A stretch of 64,000 nt of DNA from Siphonodentalium dalli (GCA_032622095.1 CP136066.1:109699319-109763318), one strand, 5' to 3'; shown: positions 49,823 to 61,194, counted from the stretch's first letter. Translations and numbers: made by a program. The notes: generated from the sequence alone by a model not told the origin.

Positions 49823-49985
49823 ACCCCAAACCCTGACTCAAACAACTTTCTCTTGGAGAAGCTAATTTCTCGCTGTTTCATTACTATATAAAGCAAAATA
49901 AGCGATAAAACCATAAGATGATTTTTTTGTCATGTAGGTGCGGAGTGGGGGGGGGGGTGGAATATCCAAGCCTGGACGTTTGAAA
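49329..49985. repeat. Four-unit tandem array with G- and C-runs, dimeric pattern
   Basis: 'aatttctcgctgtttcat' recurs at about 49339, 49505, 49675 and 49864. Units 1 and 3 share 'gaatatataaagcaaaacaagcaa', units 2 and 4 share 'tactatataaagcaaaataagcgat', so pairs of units were duplicated together. Each unit holds a G-run ('gtgctggtgggggg') and most a C-run; the C-run at 49791-49822 is 32 bases. Confidence 0.8.
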
Positions 49986-50120
49986 GAAAAGAAAAAATTT
50001 GAATTAAAAAAAAAAAAAATTCTGGTCATTTCATGAACAGACAATCAAATTCGTGAAAAAACTAATTTTGTCACTTTTTTTTTTAAAATAAAAAAAAAAT
50101 TTATAATTTTTTTGTTTTAA

Positions 50121-50590
50121 AGGTACTCAACCCGATAAAACTCCTCTCAATTACTATTTCAATGGCTTCGGGGGTCAAAAATATTTGATTCGAGTCGAGG
50201 AAGGTCACCCATCAAAGCTCAGATTTGTTAGATATCGATTTTAGAAATCTATTATTTTTTCATTATCGGGAATACTATCTGGCCCAGAACTCAGTCAAAA
50301 TTGCGTTAAAATTACCACTTGATTTTAGAGTTATCCATCCTTGTCTGTTTGAATAGATTTGGAGAACACATCCAGAGCAGATTACGGCAGTTAGCAGTAC
50401 TCATCTCGAGTTTATAACAAATTTCAAAAATCAATATCTAATAACTCTGAGCTTTGTTTGATGGGTTCCTCGACTCGAATCAAATATTTTTTACCCCCAA
50501 GCCAAAGAAATAGTAATATAGGACCCTCCGATCGGATTGTTGTTGTTGGAATCTGTTGAGATGGGGACCCTCTTTACGGGTTGAGTACCT
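50121..50590. mobile_element. TTAA-flanked non-autonomous element with AGGTACTCAACCCG ends
   Basis: TTAA at 50117-50120 and 50591-50594 flanks AGGTACTCAACCCG and its inverse CGGGTTGAGTACCT. The arms continue with 'atttgattcgagtcgaggaa' and its complement. A target of TTAA suggests piggyBac-type mobilisation. A fragment of the family is at about 25960. Confidence 0.8.
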
Positions 50591-52255
50591 TTAATCTCCA
50601 AAAACATTTTTCTGGCCATTTCAGAACCAAACGATATCATATGAGTGAAATTATTTTTTAGTCGTACATGGGGGGGGGGGGAAGATATCCAGGGTGGGGG
50701 GAAGATATCCTGGGGGGGGGGGAAGATGACGTGTTACACCGGTTCAGGTAACACTGGACCAGTCCAGAAGGGGTGGTCCGGTACCCGGTCATGTCCAGCT
50801 GTGGACTGGTGGTACCAGACCGTTTTTTTTTGCAGTCTGGTCCACATCACTAATTTCAATATAGACTTACTTAATTTTAACACATGTTTTTCTTGTATGA
50901 GTCCAGGTTGTGGCGAAAAGTCATACAGTTAAACTTCGTTAAGTCAAACCGCAAGGGACCGTTTGATTACTTCGAGTTATTCATGTGTTCGACTTAACCA
51001 CTCCAAATTCCAACTAGTCAAATTGTGTCGACCCGAAAGTAATTGTTTTAACCTTGTGCACGCTGTATACTCGCACTAGATCAATGGTCAGAGACTATGC
51101 TGATCACAGACAACAGACTGGATGATATTTGTTCTGATTATTTATTGAATAATGTAATTAAACACAGGATATGAAAGCAAAAAATCAACAAATTCGCGGT
51201 AGAGATAACAAAAAGTACATTTCATTTGACCCGGAAGTGGTTACCATGAATAGTATTTACAAAAATTAGGATCCAGGACTGGAAATGATATATTTAGTCG
51301 TTGAATCTTTCTTCAGTTTATCGCTGATTTCCAGCATTTTCATTAGGTCGTTCGGCCGTGTTTGCTTGTGTCATCATATATTGCATTACAAGGTCACAGC
51401 CATGCATTGCATCATCTTGCGTTCCTTTGTCACCAATCGCCGTTCTTCGATGCTTTTAACATCCATTTTTTCTTTCCGTCATCAGATCGGTGGCGCATTT
51501 CTTCGTTTGGAACATCGTTTTCATGACTGAATGAAATTATTCTCTATATCAAGTGCTTTAAATATGATTTTTTCATTTCGTCTGTCAACACTATACTAAT
51601 CCTCACACAGTGGACCCACGCACCTCATTAATATGTTAAATAAATAATGCATTAGGACAAACAAAGACTCTAAGAACAGTAAACACGGAAATAATAAAAA
51701 ACTCAATGCAGATGTGAAGCGTCTGCTAAATCCACCAGCACCAGAATATTGCGCGCGCATCACAATTTCACCAATTCATTTGGCAATAGAGTTACTTCAT
51801 GACATCACAGTCCCGATAAAAAAGTCATATTGGACTCTATTGAGTCCAATATGACTTTCGGAGTCCAATATGACTTTTTCACGGATTATCATGTGACGGC
51901 TTATCATGGTAAATAGTGTTAGTTAAGGGATGGATAATAATACTGATTACAGATGATGTTGACATTCCATCAGGGATTTATTTTGACAGATTAAAATTTA
52001 TTATACCCCATGACTGAAGGAAAAGGGTGGTATACTCAATTACATGCATCTGATTCTACATCCTTCCTCCATCAGTCCAGTTTTTATGTATTAATTTCTG
52101 AGTTCCGAAGTGCTTACGGACTTATAACCCACAGCATGACATTTTATGTCCCATACTCAGTATGGTTGTATATCAGCCAAGACCTTAATACAATTTTCTT
52201 GTTATTGTAACTTTTAGTTTTGGAATCCTGAATCCATCTTTAATCTTTCTTCTAG
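50591..52255. other. Intron; G-rich repeats, possible mariner-type end, hairpin
   Basis: 'ggggggaagatatcc' recurs between 50666 and 50730. ACAGTTAAACTTCGTTAAGTC at about 50926 resembles the ends of pogo/Tigger-type elements, but I found no partner end. About 51820-51857 is a short palindrome ('aagtcatattggactc' and inverse), followed by a third half-copy. Confidence 0.4.
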
Positions 52256-54032
52256 GTCCTATCCAGGATGTTATTCTCACCTTCAAAGTCACTATCAGAA
52301 GCAGAAGTCAAGGAAATTGATAAAACATTTGATGAGACTTTAAACACCAGCATAGAGTCTGTCTTAGATGACAGTATCGAGCAGAACTCATCAAAAGGAC
52401 TCTCCTTTAGGCCGTTCTGTCATGGAAATGACACATCATTGACTAGAAGATCTGAATCATGCTCATTTGCTGCCTCACCCACATGGGATGAACAGCTGAA
52501 TGATGGAAAAGCTGGAAGTATCGTTGAAAAGCATGATAACATTGATGAAAAACTGACTATGGACGCACCAAATGCTGACAATATTTTAAGTCTTTCAACA
52601 AATAATTTTTCACTTAATTGCGATAAAGCGTTAGATGATTCTCGGATATCAAAGCCTGATTTACTGAATTCTCCTGTTTTCAAGTCTCAGACAGGAAAGA
52701 AGTGTATTTCTTCACAAAATGATATCAATATGTTGTCACCAATTCTCGGAGGGTCACAAAAGTTTATACAAGAAGAGTCCAGTGTTTACTCTGCGTTATC
52801 TGAATTCTTTGAGTCTTCGCCAAGTTCAGCCGTTAGACGGAGGCTACCTCCATCCAGAGGAAAGAAACGCAAGTCAGCTGAGAATGATGTGTTCTTGGAG
52901 CTGTCTTCTAAAAATGACATCTCGTTTTCATACAATGGTTCAGACTTGTCGCCTTTGTCTCAGACTTCATCAACACCATTCAAAAGACTTAAAAAGATGC
53001 AGCACTTGGCTTCTTCTACACCAGTCAATTCAATCTTACTTAAGTGTGGTCGGACAAGTTCCTGCAATAAAAAAGTTCGATTTGCTGAAAAATACTCTGT
53101 TGTTATGTCTGATGGCTCGTTTATCGATGACGATCTTAAGTCATCTCCAGCATGCTCAAGAAATAAGAGAAAGTTAGTCAGACATTCCGCTAAGTTAATC
53201 GGGACACCAAAGAATTCTAATTGTGATCAAAATAGGGATGATATTGTCTCAGAGTTGGCTGAGTGTAAAGAAAATATTGGGAATACTCTAATATCAAAAC
53301 TTCAAACTGGAAAAATCGTGAATCAATATCCAACGAAAAACTCAGAAAATGGTAGTGAAAACATTAACTGTGATAATGTATGTGTCAGTGTGCGTGAAAA
53401 TTGTGAAAAGTTTATTTCTAATGTGCCAGCTCCAGTAAGTAAGATTCTTCATGAAGAAGTCATTAGTGGAGGAGATATCAATTCAAAAGTAAGAAGAGAT
53501 AGTGATTCATGCTTCAATGGTTCTCCTAAATTGCCATTACCAGTAACACCAAATAGAACCGGCCCGACCAAGGACAAAAGTGACGCTGATTTTGTCAAAT
53601 CTGACATCCCAATTGACAAAACTGTCTCGGGTAGTGATATAATAACTGACAACAAAGATTCTAGTCCTGATGATACTTGTCAGAACAATGAAGAATTTTT
53701 CTCACAAATATCACCAAGAACCCTTGATAGTATGTGCTCTGTCGCAGGCGATCAATCACTTGGTGCTGATTTAAAAACACTGCCTAAAGCTGCGGTAGAA
53801 AAGAAAGATGCAAGGCTGAGTTCTGCATTGCGGATTGGTAAATCAAAGGCTCGCAGATTTCTGTATCCATCGACAACCCAGATACATGATGTTAAGCCAG
53901 AGAAAGTTTACAAGTTCAGCTCAAATATGGTGATGGCGGGTGACAGCATAGCAGACGAGAGCCGTCTATTGGATCCAGTCAACTCAAAAGAGGCTAATAA
54001 ATTGGAGAAGGCAAGAAATTCAGTGAAATCAG
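52256..54032 (+). CDS. BRCA2: BRCA2 large exon equivalent to human exons 9-10 joined
   Basis: The acceptor CTTCTAG and the donor TCAG|GTATGG bound 1777 bp, 592 codons plus one base, open throughout. It enters in phase 0 like human exon 9 and exits in phase 1 within Ser-Gly, like human exon 10 (which also ends inside a Gly codon after Ser). The human intron between exons 9 and 10 is absent. The protein is Ser/Asn/Asp-rich and probably disordered, with many SP/TP sites. It has a basic stretch RGKKRKSAE (about 52857-52883), TPFKRLKKMQ, a KKVRFAEKY segment whose KVRF (53072-53083) fits the RVxF phosphatase-docking pattern, and near the end KSKARRFLYPS, which recalls the KKKTNKFIYA segment late in human exon 10. 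The first Met (52268) is internal. Residues after VKSG in the simple open frame are intron. Confidence 0.92.
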
Positions 54033-54696
54033 GTATGGTTGCAAATTTGTTTTTTTTCGCTCAACTTGTAGCTCAAGTTTGAGCAATTTGCCTTGTGTTG
54101 GTATTCGCTGTCCGTGCGTATGTGCATGTGAATCCATCAACAATTTCCATTAGCATGTGCTACAGGTCATACCTTTGGTCGGATCATTATGAAATTTGGC
54201 ATTGTTGCTGACATTGAAATGTGGATGGGATCGAGTCATTGGGGTGTCATTCTGCAAAAAAACATAGTGCCAGTGGCCATCTTGGTTTTGACAATTCAAT
54301 TAATTAGTACGAGCTATAGGCTGTACCGTTTGTCTGATGATAACGAAATTTTATCATGGATGTTGACATTGACATTTTGATGGGATCGAGTCATTTTGAG
54401 GTCATTTGGCCAAAAAAATGACTGCTGTAGGCCATCTGGGTTTTCAGTATAAACAATGTAAATCCTGGAGCACGGGCTATACTGTTGGTCTAATGATTAT
54501 GAAATTTGTCTTGGTTTTTGACGTTGATATGCATATACCGGTAGGAACGAGTCATTTTGGGGCCATTCAGCCAAAAAATATGGATGCCATCTTGTATTTT
54601 ACTCTTTGCACACTTCGGCACACCCTACAGGTCACATCTCTCATATGATGATCATCAGACTTCATATGGATCTTCAGGGCAACCTTTACATGGGAG

Positions 54697-56719
54697 TAGG
54701 GCCCGACGAAGCTTCGAGAGTCGATTTGATTTTGAATCTTACGTTCCGATTCGATTCGATTCGAAAGCGGTCGTGTGATTCAAGATATTTCGAATCGTTG
54801 TATACAAGTCCTTTATCACCAGGAATAGACTGCATTATATATACAAAACATTCATTATATCCCCAATACTTAACCTGAGGCTCCTTCCGCGACCACCTGG
54901 GACCTCCGTGGTCCAATGTGTATAGGGTAAGTTGTCCAATACTGTAAAAGTACATTTATTCATGGGGGTCCAATTTTCGTGGTTTTCGTGGTTGCTGCTA
55001 ACCACGAAATTAAAAACCCCACGAAAAATTAATCTTCGAAACTATAGGTCGATTTTGAGAAATAAGAAATGTCACGTGGGAGGCAACTCTATTGTCCCAA
55101 TGTAAAATCAAAGCCTAGGTAGGTAACTCTATCAAACTGGGATTACATACGTTGAAAGAGTAGCTACGGTCTGATTATAATGTTTAATCACATACTCGCC
55201 ACCTTTTCTTTTTCAAGATTGTTGACAGGAATTGGTGCCGATTTTGTTGTCAACAGAATCGTTAGCTACTTGCGGAAGTAGAGCAGTATCATGATCCGAA
55301 TTATGGGGGTTCGGGTTAGGTAATCCATGAGTTGTATGAGGACGAAAATCAATCTTAACACTTTTTAACCAGCTTTTAAAACACATATTTGCATTATGCA
55401 GTTGACCATTTGGGGTTGTATTTTATATAGTGCAAACTAATAGATGTTGGCTTTAGTAAATAATCCCCAGTCTCACATTGATTGTTTTGTACTTTCACCT
55501 AGCTTGTGTATGCTTAAGTAATACAATCGCGTCGTTAATATTCGCGATAGCCGGCAACAAAAGCTTGGACACTTGACGTACTAATTACACCTGCAGTGCG
55601 GATACGCAATTACCTACGGCTCGTCGAGGTGCCTACACTTCTATTAGTTGGATTTGATTGTTGTTATTGGGGATTTGGAGGTGACATTTAGCACCGGCGG
55701 AACCACGAAATTACGAACCCACGAAAAAGTCATAAATGGCTAAACCACGAAAATTGATACCAACGAATTTAAAGCCATTCACAGTAGCCCTCTGCTCATA
55801 TATATATTGGCCTCCCAGTCCCAGCGCTGGTTACTCGTGGCAGGTCGGTGGGTACTCGTGCAACCTGCTGGTAGGTCTGTGATAGTTTGTGTGTTCATCA
55901 CGGTTGTACCATAAGGCCCCTTCTGCGGAAGTGAGTGAATTTCATGTGGGACTATTTTTATGTCGGTATTTGACATTCTTATCAGAAAAGCCTATATAGC
56001 GTTACTCAGCTCAATCAAATAATTTTTTTTTTTTTAAACTTAACTCGATATGAATATATTAAATAAACATTTTGGGCTCCAACATGTCGTGTCCAAATCA
56101 GATCAACATCTTTATACAGCATAATGTTATCCGGGAAATGGCATATGGTTGACCATTTAGCTCTCATGCATGACAACTCAATTGAACCGATGGAGCGGCC
56201 CAAGTTGGGATACTATACATATATAGTTCCTGTAATCCCGTTTGCGTATGCGCCATTCCCAAGTCACGATGCGCAATTTTGATATCGCGCGTGCCTACTG
56301 TGCGCTACATGGTGAAGCGTACATGCGCAGAAGAGTTTTCGTTTTCTATGACGCGAATCAGACTCCATTGACTCCAAAGTTCCAAACTGCTTACTTTCAC
56401 GAACTTCACACATAGTGGCAGTGTCTCAAAATATGAAATAATGTCGTGCCATTCTCATATATTAAACTGATTAAAACTGTGATTAAATAATGTTCATTTC
56501 ATGTGTAAGAAATTAAGTTTAATGATCCTCTTTCGTAATCTGAGTTATCTCACTGACGTTATAACATCATCGGACGTTTGCCCCCATTTTTGCTCGTACC
56601 TCCCACTGATCGGTACCCCCAATCTACTAAAGTCTTTGAAAAAGATTCGATTCGAGATTCGATTCGATTTCGAATCATGATTCTATTCGATGTTGAAATT
56701 GCCGATTCGTCGGGCCCTA
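54697..56719. mobile_element. hAT-type element, 8-bp target duplication catgggag
   Basis: TAGGGCCCGACGAAGC at the left and GATTCGTCGGGCCCTA at the right are inverted. CATGGGAG is directly outside both ends (54689-54696, 56720-56727). Both subterminal regions carry runs of 'gattcgattcgaatc'. A separate element at 54940-55786 is nested inside. No transposase frame survives. Confidence 0.9.
54940..55786. mobile_element. Element with TACTGTRAA ends and CCACGAAAATT subterminal motifs
   Basis: The left end TACTGTAAAAGTACATTTAT and the right end ending 'gccattcacagta' are imperfect inverses. 'caattttcgtggttttcgtgg' at the left is matched by 'aaccacgaaaattgatacc' at the right. It is nested in the hAT element above, so it is the youngest of the three layers. 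Confidence 0.7.
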
Positions 56720-57215
56720 CATGGGAGCCTCCCTTTTTTCCGAAATTCGTTAATAAACATGGCCGCAAGCAGCTAACTTGGATTTCAAATTTGAATCTAT
56801 CGGCACACCCTGCATCCTGTGTTTATTGGAGAATTGTTTTGAAAATTTACAGACATGTTTATGATCATCTCTAGATGGGAGCTATCAAATTTTAACGATT
56901 TTCAATGAAAAACAAGACTGGTGGCAGCCATCTTAGTATTACTTACACCTTTCAACTTTCCACATTTCTTATTGCTTAATTGACTGTAACACATGAAATG
57001 ATCCCCTCTCCAAGTTGGCTACAGTGTCATTGACACTTTCATTGTAATATTAATACGTGTATGCAGTCACTTTCATAAACAGTTACTCCCCATCCATCAC
57101 TCATTGCATTCACATCCATCTGTATTTATGATGAACATGAGCTGCATGCTTACACATATTCTAGTTAAACTCTCTTTCTTTTCATGAGTGGTAGATGGTC
57201 TATTGCACAGAAGAT

Positions 57216-58346
57216 TAGGGTCCTGCGAATTGGATATTTTGATCGAATCGAATATCGAATCGAATTCACGAAATCGAATCGAATATCGAATCGAATCATA
57301 TATGTGTGTTGCATTCTTGATTAGGCATGTTTTGTCAACGATTAGACCATTTGTGAAACGTTCTATGAACTACATGCATGAAGTTCCATCACAACTTATG
57401 TGGTGATGAACCATCGTTTGAGATACTATTAACTTCAATTGATAATTGTCGAGAAAACAAAAGAGATTAAAACGTCCATGCGACCATCACAACGATTAAT
57501 ATATTACCTCTAAAGTTCTAAACGGATTATCGGAACTAAAATCACGCGGAATTTCTACAGTTTGCATGTATATGCATAATTGCAAATCGGCATTCAGAAA
57601 CACCCGTTGTTATAAACTTGAAGACGCAAAACAACAGTCGCAGGGTAGCCTCTTCATGTAGTGGTTGATGCTTCTTTAACAGATGATTCCATAGATGGGT
57701 CGTTGTCCCAGATGTTTGCGATTTATACACCATGTTGCATTCATCACATGGGTAAGTCCATGCACTGCCTGCAGCTTTATCATGTTTAAAATAAGCATGA
57801 ATGACGGACGACATTTTGTCCTGTGTAAAAGAAAGCTCCGAGACTGAAAGTCAACTTCAAAATGGAACAGCGCCAGAATGCACTTTCGACACCGGGAACA
57901 CGTGTTGCTTACATTCTCACCCATATTACATGTACATAGCGCGGAATCTGAGATGGATAGACGGCGGATAAAGCTATCGATTGCTCAGTCTCATAGCTAT
58001 TATAATTTACCGCGCCGTCGGTCCATTGGCAATCTGCGAGCTTTTGCTACCATTTTAAAGCTAGAATTCAGACGTGTTTAGTTGTCCTATCGTGGCTATT
58101 CTTATATTAAATAGCATGTGCATGAACATCCGCAATGCACAATAAGAATTACTATGTGCATATATACATAATTTTCTTTGATTAAACGCCACAAATCAGC
58201 TAAGATCGACGTGTGTACTTGTCCGTAAACAGCCTACTTTTCCATCAGAGTATATTCGAAATTTCGAGTTGGCAATTTCGACTCGAATTTGAATTTGACT
58301 TTCGAATCGAATCTCGAATCGAATATCGAATATTCGCAGGAGCCTA
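57216..58346 (-). mobile_element. hAT element with BED-finger exon, 8-bp target duplication cagaagat
   Basis: TAGGGTCCTGCGAAT at the left and ATTCGCAGGAGCCTA at the right are inverted with one mismatch. CAGAAGAT lies directly outside both ends (57208-57215, 58347-58354). Subterminal 'gaatcgaatatcgaatcg' runs occur at both ends. The minus strand encodes a BED-type zinc finger (see next entry). This is the only hAT copy here with recognisable transposase sequence in place. Confidence 0.9.
57542..57814 (-). CDS. BED zinc-finger exon of a hAT transposase (remnant)
   Basis: This 90-codon minus-strand frame begins MSSVIHAYFKHD and continues AWTYPCDECNMVYKSQTSGT, then THLWNHLLKKHQP. The aromatic residues, the C-x2-C pair and the closing H-x4-H pattern (HLLKKH) are those of BED fingers, which bind transposon ends in hAT transposases. 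The frame probably leaves its exon after the finger (about residue 56), because the following residues look unrelated. The catalytic domain is absent from the 1.1-kb element, so this is a remnant and not an active transposase. It lies antisense in a BRCA2 intron. Confidence 0.65.
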   Translation of the reverse strand: MSSVIHAYFKHDKAAGSAWTYPCDECNMVYKSQTSGTTTHLWNHLLKKHQPLHEEATLRLLFCVFKFITTGVSECRFAIMHIHANCRNSA

Positions 58347-58354
58347 CAGAAGAT

Positions 58355-59645
58355 GCATTAATATGGTTAGGTAATACCAGATCCATTGACACTCTCTTAC
58401 CTGTGTGATGTTTTTGATTAAATACGGCAACCGATTTAAGTGTTCTCTGAAATGTTCCATACCTTAACTCTTGAAACACTTGAGACAACGATTCGATTTG
58501 AGATTTGATGTGATTTCAAATCATTTGTATGATTCGATTCGTGATTTGATTCGCAATGAAAACCCTTAATTCGCCTGGCCCTGCTTTTAGGGCAATTTCC
58601 AATTGCTGTCGGGGGAACTGCAACCTGGCATTAGAATAAAGTAATATTCAGCAACTGCGCACTGATACATATACATTGTCCAATGAACTGTTTGGTATAA
58701 TATCCAGTATGTTATTCAGCATCTAGCAATTCTATAAAACAATTAATAGATGCATTGAATATTGTGATTCTGAACTTTCACATTCAGCAAACGTCATCAG
58801 TCTCCGTGCGGTATACTGAAATCTGCCATTTATATCATTTTGAACTCCTTGACCTGTGATAGTATATGGAGCCAAGGCTGCAAAATTTACCGTATTGATT
58901 TTTGTGTATAATTCCCTTGTGACCCGCAATTACTGGAATCCCGCCATCTGTTAAAACCATGGGAATGCACCTGGTAGAAATTATTTGATAAAAGTCAAAT
59001 CCAGACAGCTGATTTCAAATTGAATCAGACAAACAATTTTTAATTGCATCACATCAATTCGCAGGGCCCTAACTAAAAGTACATAAATATAAGCAAGGTC
59101 CTAACTCCTGGAATGGAGAATTTCCACATGTCCCGTAATGCAATAATACTCTAACAATAAAACATATTGGTAGAACAGTCGTTGTCCTGCAATAATTCCC
59201 TACATTTTGTTATATGGAATGACTAATGTATGGCTAGCGAAAGTGGAGCTATTTTCCATGAAACCATCAGGAGATAGGAAAACAATATTGGTTGAATAAG
59301 TCTGTCCTGTGTCATGGCTGTGATACCACACACTGGCACAATCTTGTTCAACCACTTCTCCGAGGATACTTTTAATGCTAACACCAATTTTTATCAGGGA
59401 ACTGTGAACCAGGTCAGATGATCAAATATTGAAGAATATTTCGTCAAATCAAAGGTATAAGGAGAAGTACTTCGTATAAAAAGGGCACGACACTGCTTTC
59501 CGTAACGCAAATCCTTGAAAGAAAATATGAAATATGTGAGGTCTGATCTTGAACCGAAGCAGCGCGGCAGCTCTCTTAAACTAGGATCTGGAATAATGAT
59601 CTCAGTTTTATTTTTATAACAAACTCTCCATTTGTTTTCTTGCAG
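58355..59645. other. Intron; hAT-like end fragments
   Basis: 'gattcgatt' runs at about 58490-58555 followed by AATTCGCCTGGCCCTG, and AATTCGCAGGGCCCTA at about 59060-59075, look like right ends of the same hAT group. I could not pair them with left ends or target duplications. No exon seen. Confidence 0.4.
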
Positions 59646-59719
59646 AAGGGTTTATCAGCTTTAATTCGATGTGTAATGAGCCTTCAGAGAAAATTAAACA
59701 ACAAGCTGCTCCTTATCAG
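59646..59719 (+). CDS. BRCA2: BRCA2 small exon within the human exon 11 region
   Basis: It runs from the acceptor TCTTGCAG to the donor CAG|GTAACC, 74 bp. AA completes the phase-1 codon (G+AA = Glu), and the exon reads EGFISFNSMCNEP SEKIKQQAAPYQ, exiting in phase 0. It joins the large exon and the next exon in frame. In vertebrates this region is the start of the single giant exon 11; here it is split off by an intron. I recognise no motif in it. Support is from splice sites, phase and polar composition. Confidence 0.75.
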
Positions 59720-59747
59720 GTAACCATAATCATATTCATCTGATAAA

Positions 59748-60717
59748 TACAGTAATGCCCTAAATAGTCGACTCCTTAATGTCAGCAGAACTATGGGTAA
59801 TTTTTCAGGATTTAGTCCGAAATATGGCGCGTTGCCATTCATCGGAAAGCTCTCAATGAGAGCTTTCCGATGAATGGCAACAAGTAGTGTTGAAACGATT
59901 AGCGATTTTAAGGAATCGACTAGTCGCCAGAGGTAATCGACTACTAGTCGGACCCCTTTTAAGAGGTCCCGTTTCTATGCCCATATGACGTATAAAATGA
60001 GCCATGTGGCATCGCAGTTTTGAGTATCCAACTTTTCGTTTCAGAACATTCAAACGGAAAGCACGTGAACTATATAATCTCCCGTTTTGCCCGTCAGTCT
60101 CCCAATTTGATGTCTTAAACCCAGCTCTCCTGCAACCTCCATATAATCTCACGGTTTGGGGAATGGGGGTAATAAAAACATTTTATATAAACAAAATTGT
60201 ATATCATTGAAGCCATTTTGTTGCATCATTACACTAGTAATACACATGCCACAGTGAGAAGTTATCACAGGTCAATTACGTCCCATCGAACTAGACAGTG
60301 TTAATTCAGTCGGCAGCCACACTTCATGTCTTTGATGATCAACATAAAAGAAACCACGCCTACACTTGCATGCATTGGGTTCAGTTCAGGTCATGGAGTT
60401 CACCGCCCGTGCATGACTGGCAGTGGCATCGTTAAAGGAACAGTGCAATAAGGCTTTAAGAAGTTAATATGTGTTAACTGTTACATATTACATGATAATA
60501 TGGCCGTGCAATGGCACTGCTGTTATGATAGCACATATGTAGTGCTTTTTCCCGACTAGCAGATTTCGGTATCGACTAATTTAATAATCGCGTCGATTTC
60601 GACTAGTCGATTGATCGTTTTAACACTAGCAACAAGCCATATTTCTGACTAAATCCTGAAAAATTACCCATAATTTTGCTGTAGTTAAGGAGTCAATTAT
60701 TTAGGGCATTACTGTAG
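59748..60717. mobile_element. Palindromic MITE interrupted by a hAT element
   Basis: The left part (TACAGTAATGCCCTAAATAG, to 59884) and the right part (60629 to TACTGTA at 60717) together make one copy of the 214-bp MITE seen at 3803. It begins 29 bp after the donor of the small BRCA2 exon. Confidence 0.88.
59885..60628. mobile_element. hAT-type element, 8-bp target duplication gcaacaag
   Basis: TAGTGTTGAAACGATTA at the left and CGTTTTAACACTA at the right are inverted. GCAACAAG flanks both ends exactly (59877-59884, 60629-60636), and the host MITE sequence contains it once in uninterrupted copies. Subterminal 'cgactagtcg' motifs occur at both ends. The interior has no transposase. Confidence 0.92.
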
Positions 60718-60787
60718 CAATTTTGTTATCATCAAGAGCAAGAGAGAAACTGCTATTGCACCAACCAGCTCTCCGGGTTTCAGTTTT

Positions 60788-60931
60788 ATTGGTGCTAATT
60801 ATTGCACTGGTGATTTTGGTATTATTGGTGATAATTATTGCACTGGTGATTTCAGTATTATTGGTGATAATTATTGCACTAGTAATTTCAGCTATACATC
60901 GGCTAATTATTGTACTGGTGATTTTAGTTTT
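60788..60931. repeat. Minisatellite, about 36-bp unit, four copies
   Basis: 'ttattggtgataattattgc' followed by 'actggtgatttcagta' repeats about four times with substitutions. The open frames on both strands (70 and 106 codons) are by-products. Confidence 0.8.
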
Positions 60932-61194
60932 ATGAGTATTGTTTGGATTGTTTGATATGGGCCAAAGTTGACATGTGTGTTTCTCATCCAAAATACAGAC
61001 AAGTTCGACTATGGGTTCCATCCAATAATTTTAACATGAGTTATGGCTCTTTCTAAACTTAGAATTTACCTGATTTGATATCATTTTGGTTTCTGACTGT
61101 TTACTCCATTTTGGATTATCTGATCTGAACAAAAGTTTGTGTGTGTGTTTCTTAGCCAAAAATAATGATCAATTTCATCTGAATGAAATTTGGT

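Larger units (their letters stand above)
54056..57043 (+). mobile_element. Tandem-array element, copy F, with nested hAT insertion
   Basis: The 5' hairpin (TCAACTTGTAGCTCAAGTTTG) begins only about 24 bp after the BRCA2 donor at 54032. Three diverged array units follow, and the 3' end CAAGTTGGCTACAGTGTCAT ... TTCATT closes it at 57043. The hAT element 54697-56719 interrupts it between 'acatgggag' duplicates. Confidence 0.75.

Noticed and set aside
53040-53070. Homology of ILLKCGRTSSC to a Cys-containing segment of human BRCA2 exon 11
   Set aside because: The similarity is short and the order relative to other matched segments would be reversed, so it may be chance.
52719-53177. 152-codon plus-strand frame inside the large BRCA2 exon
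   Set aside because: It overlaps a 592-codon frame with matching splice phases; composition is that of an out-of-frame shadow.
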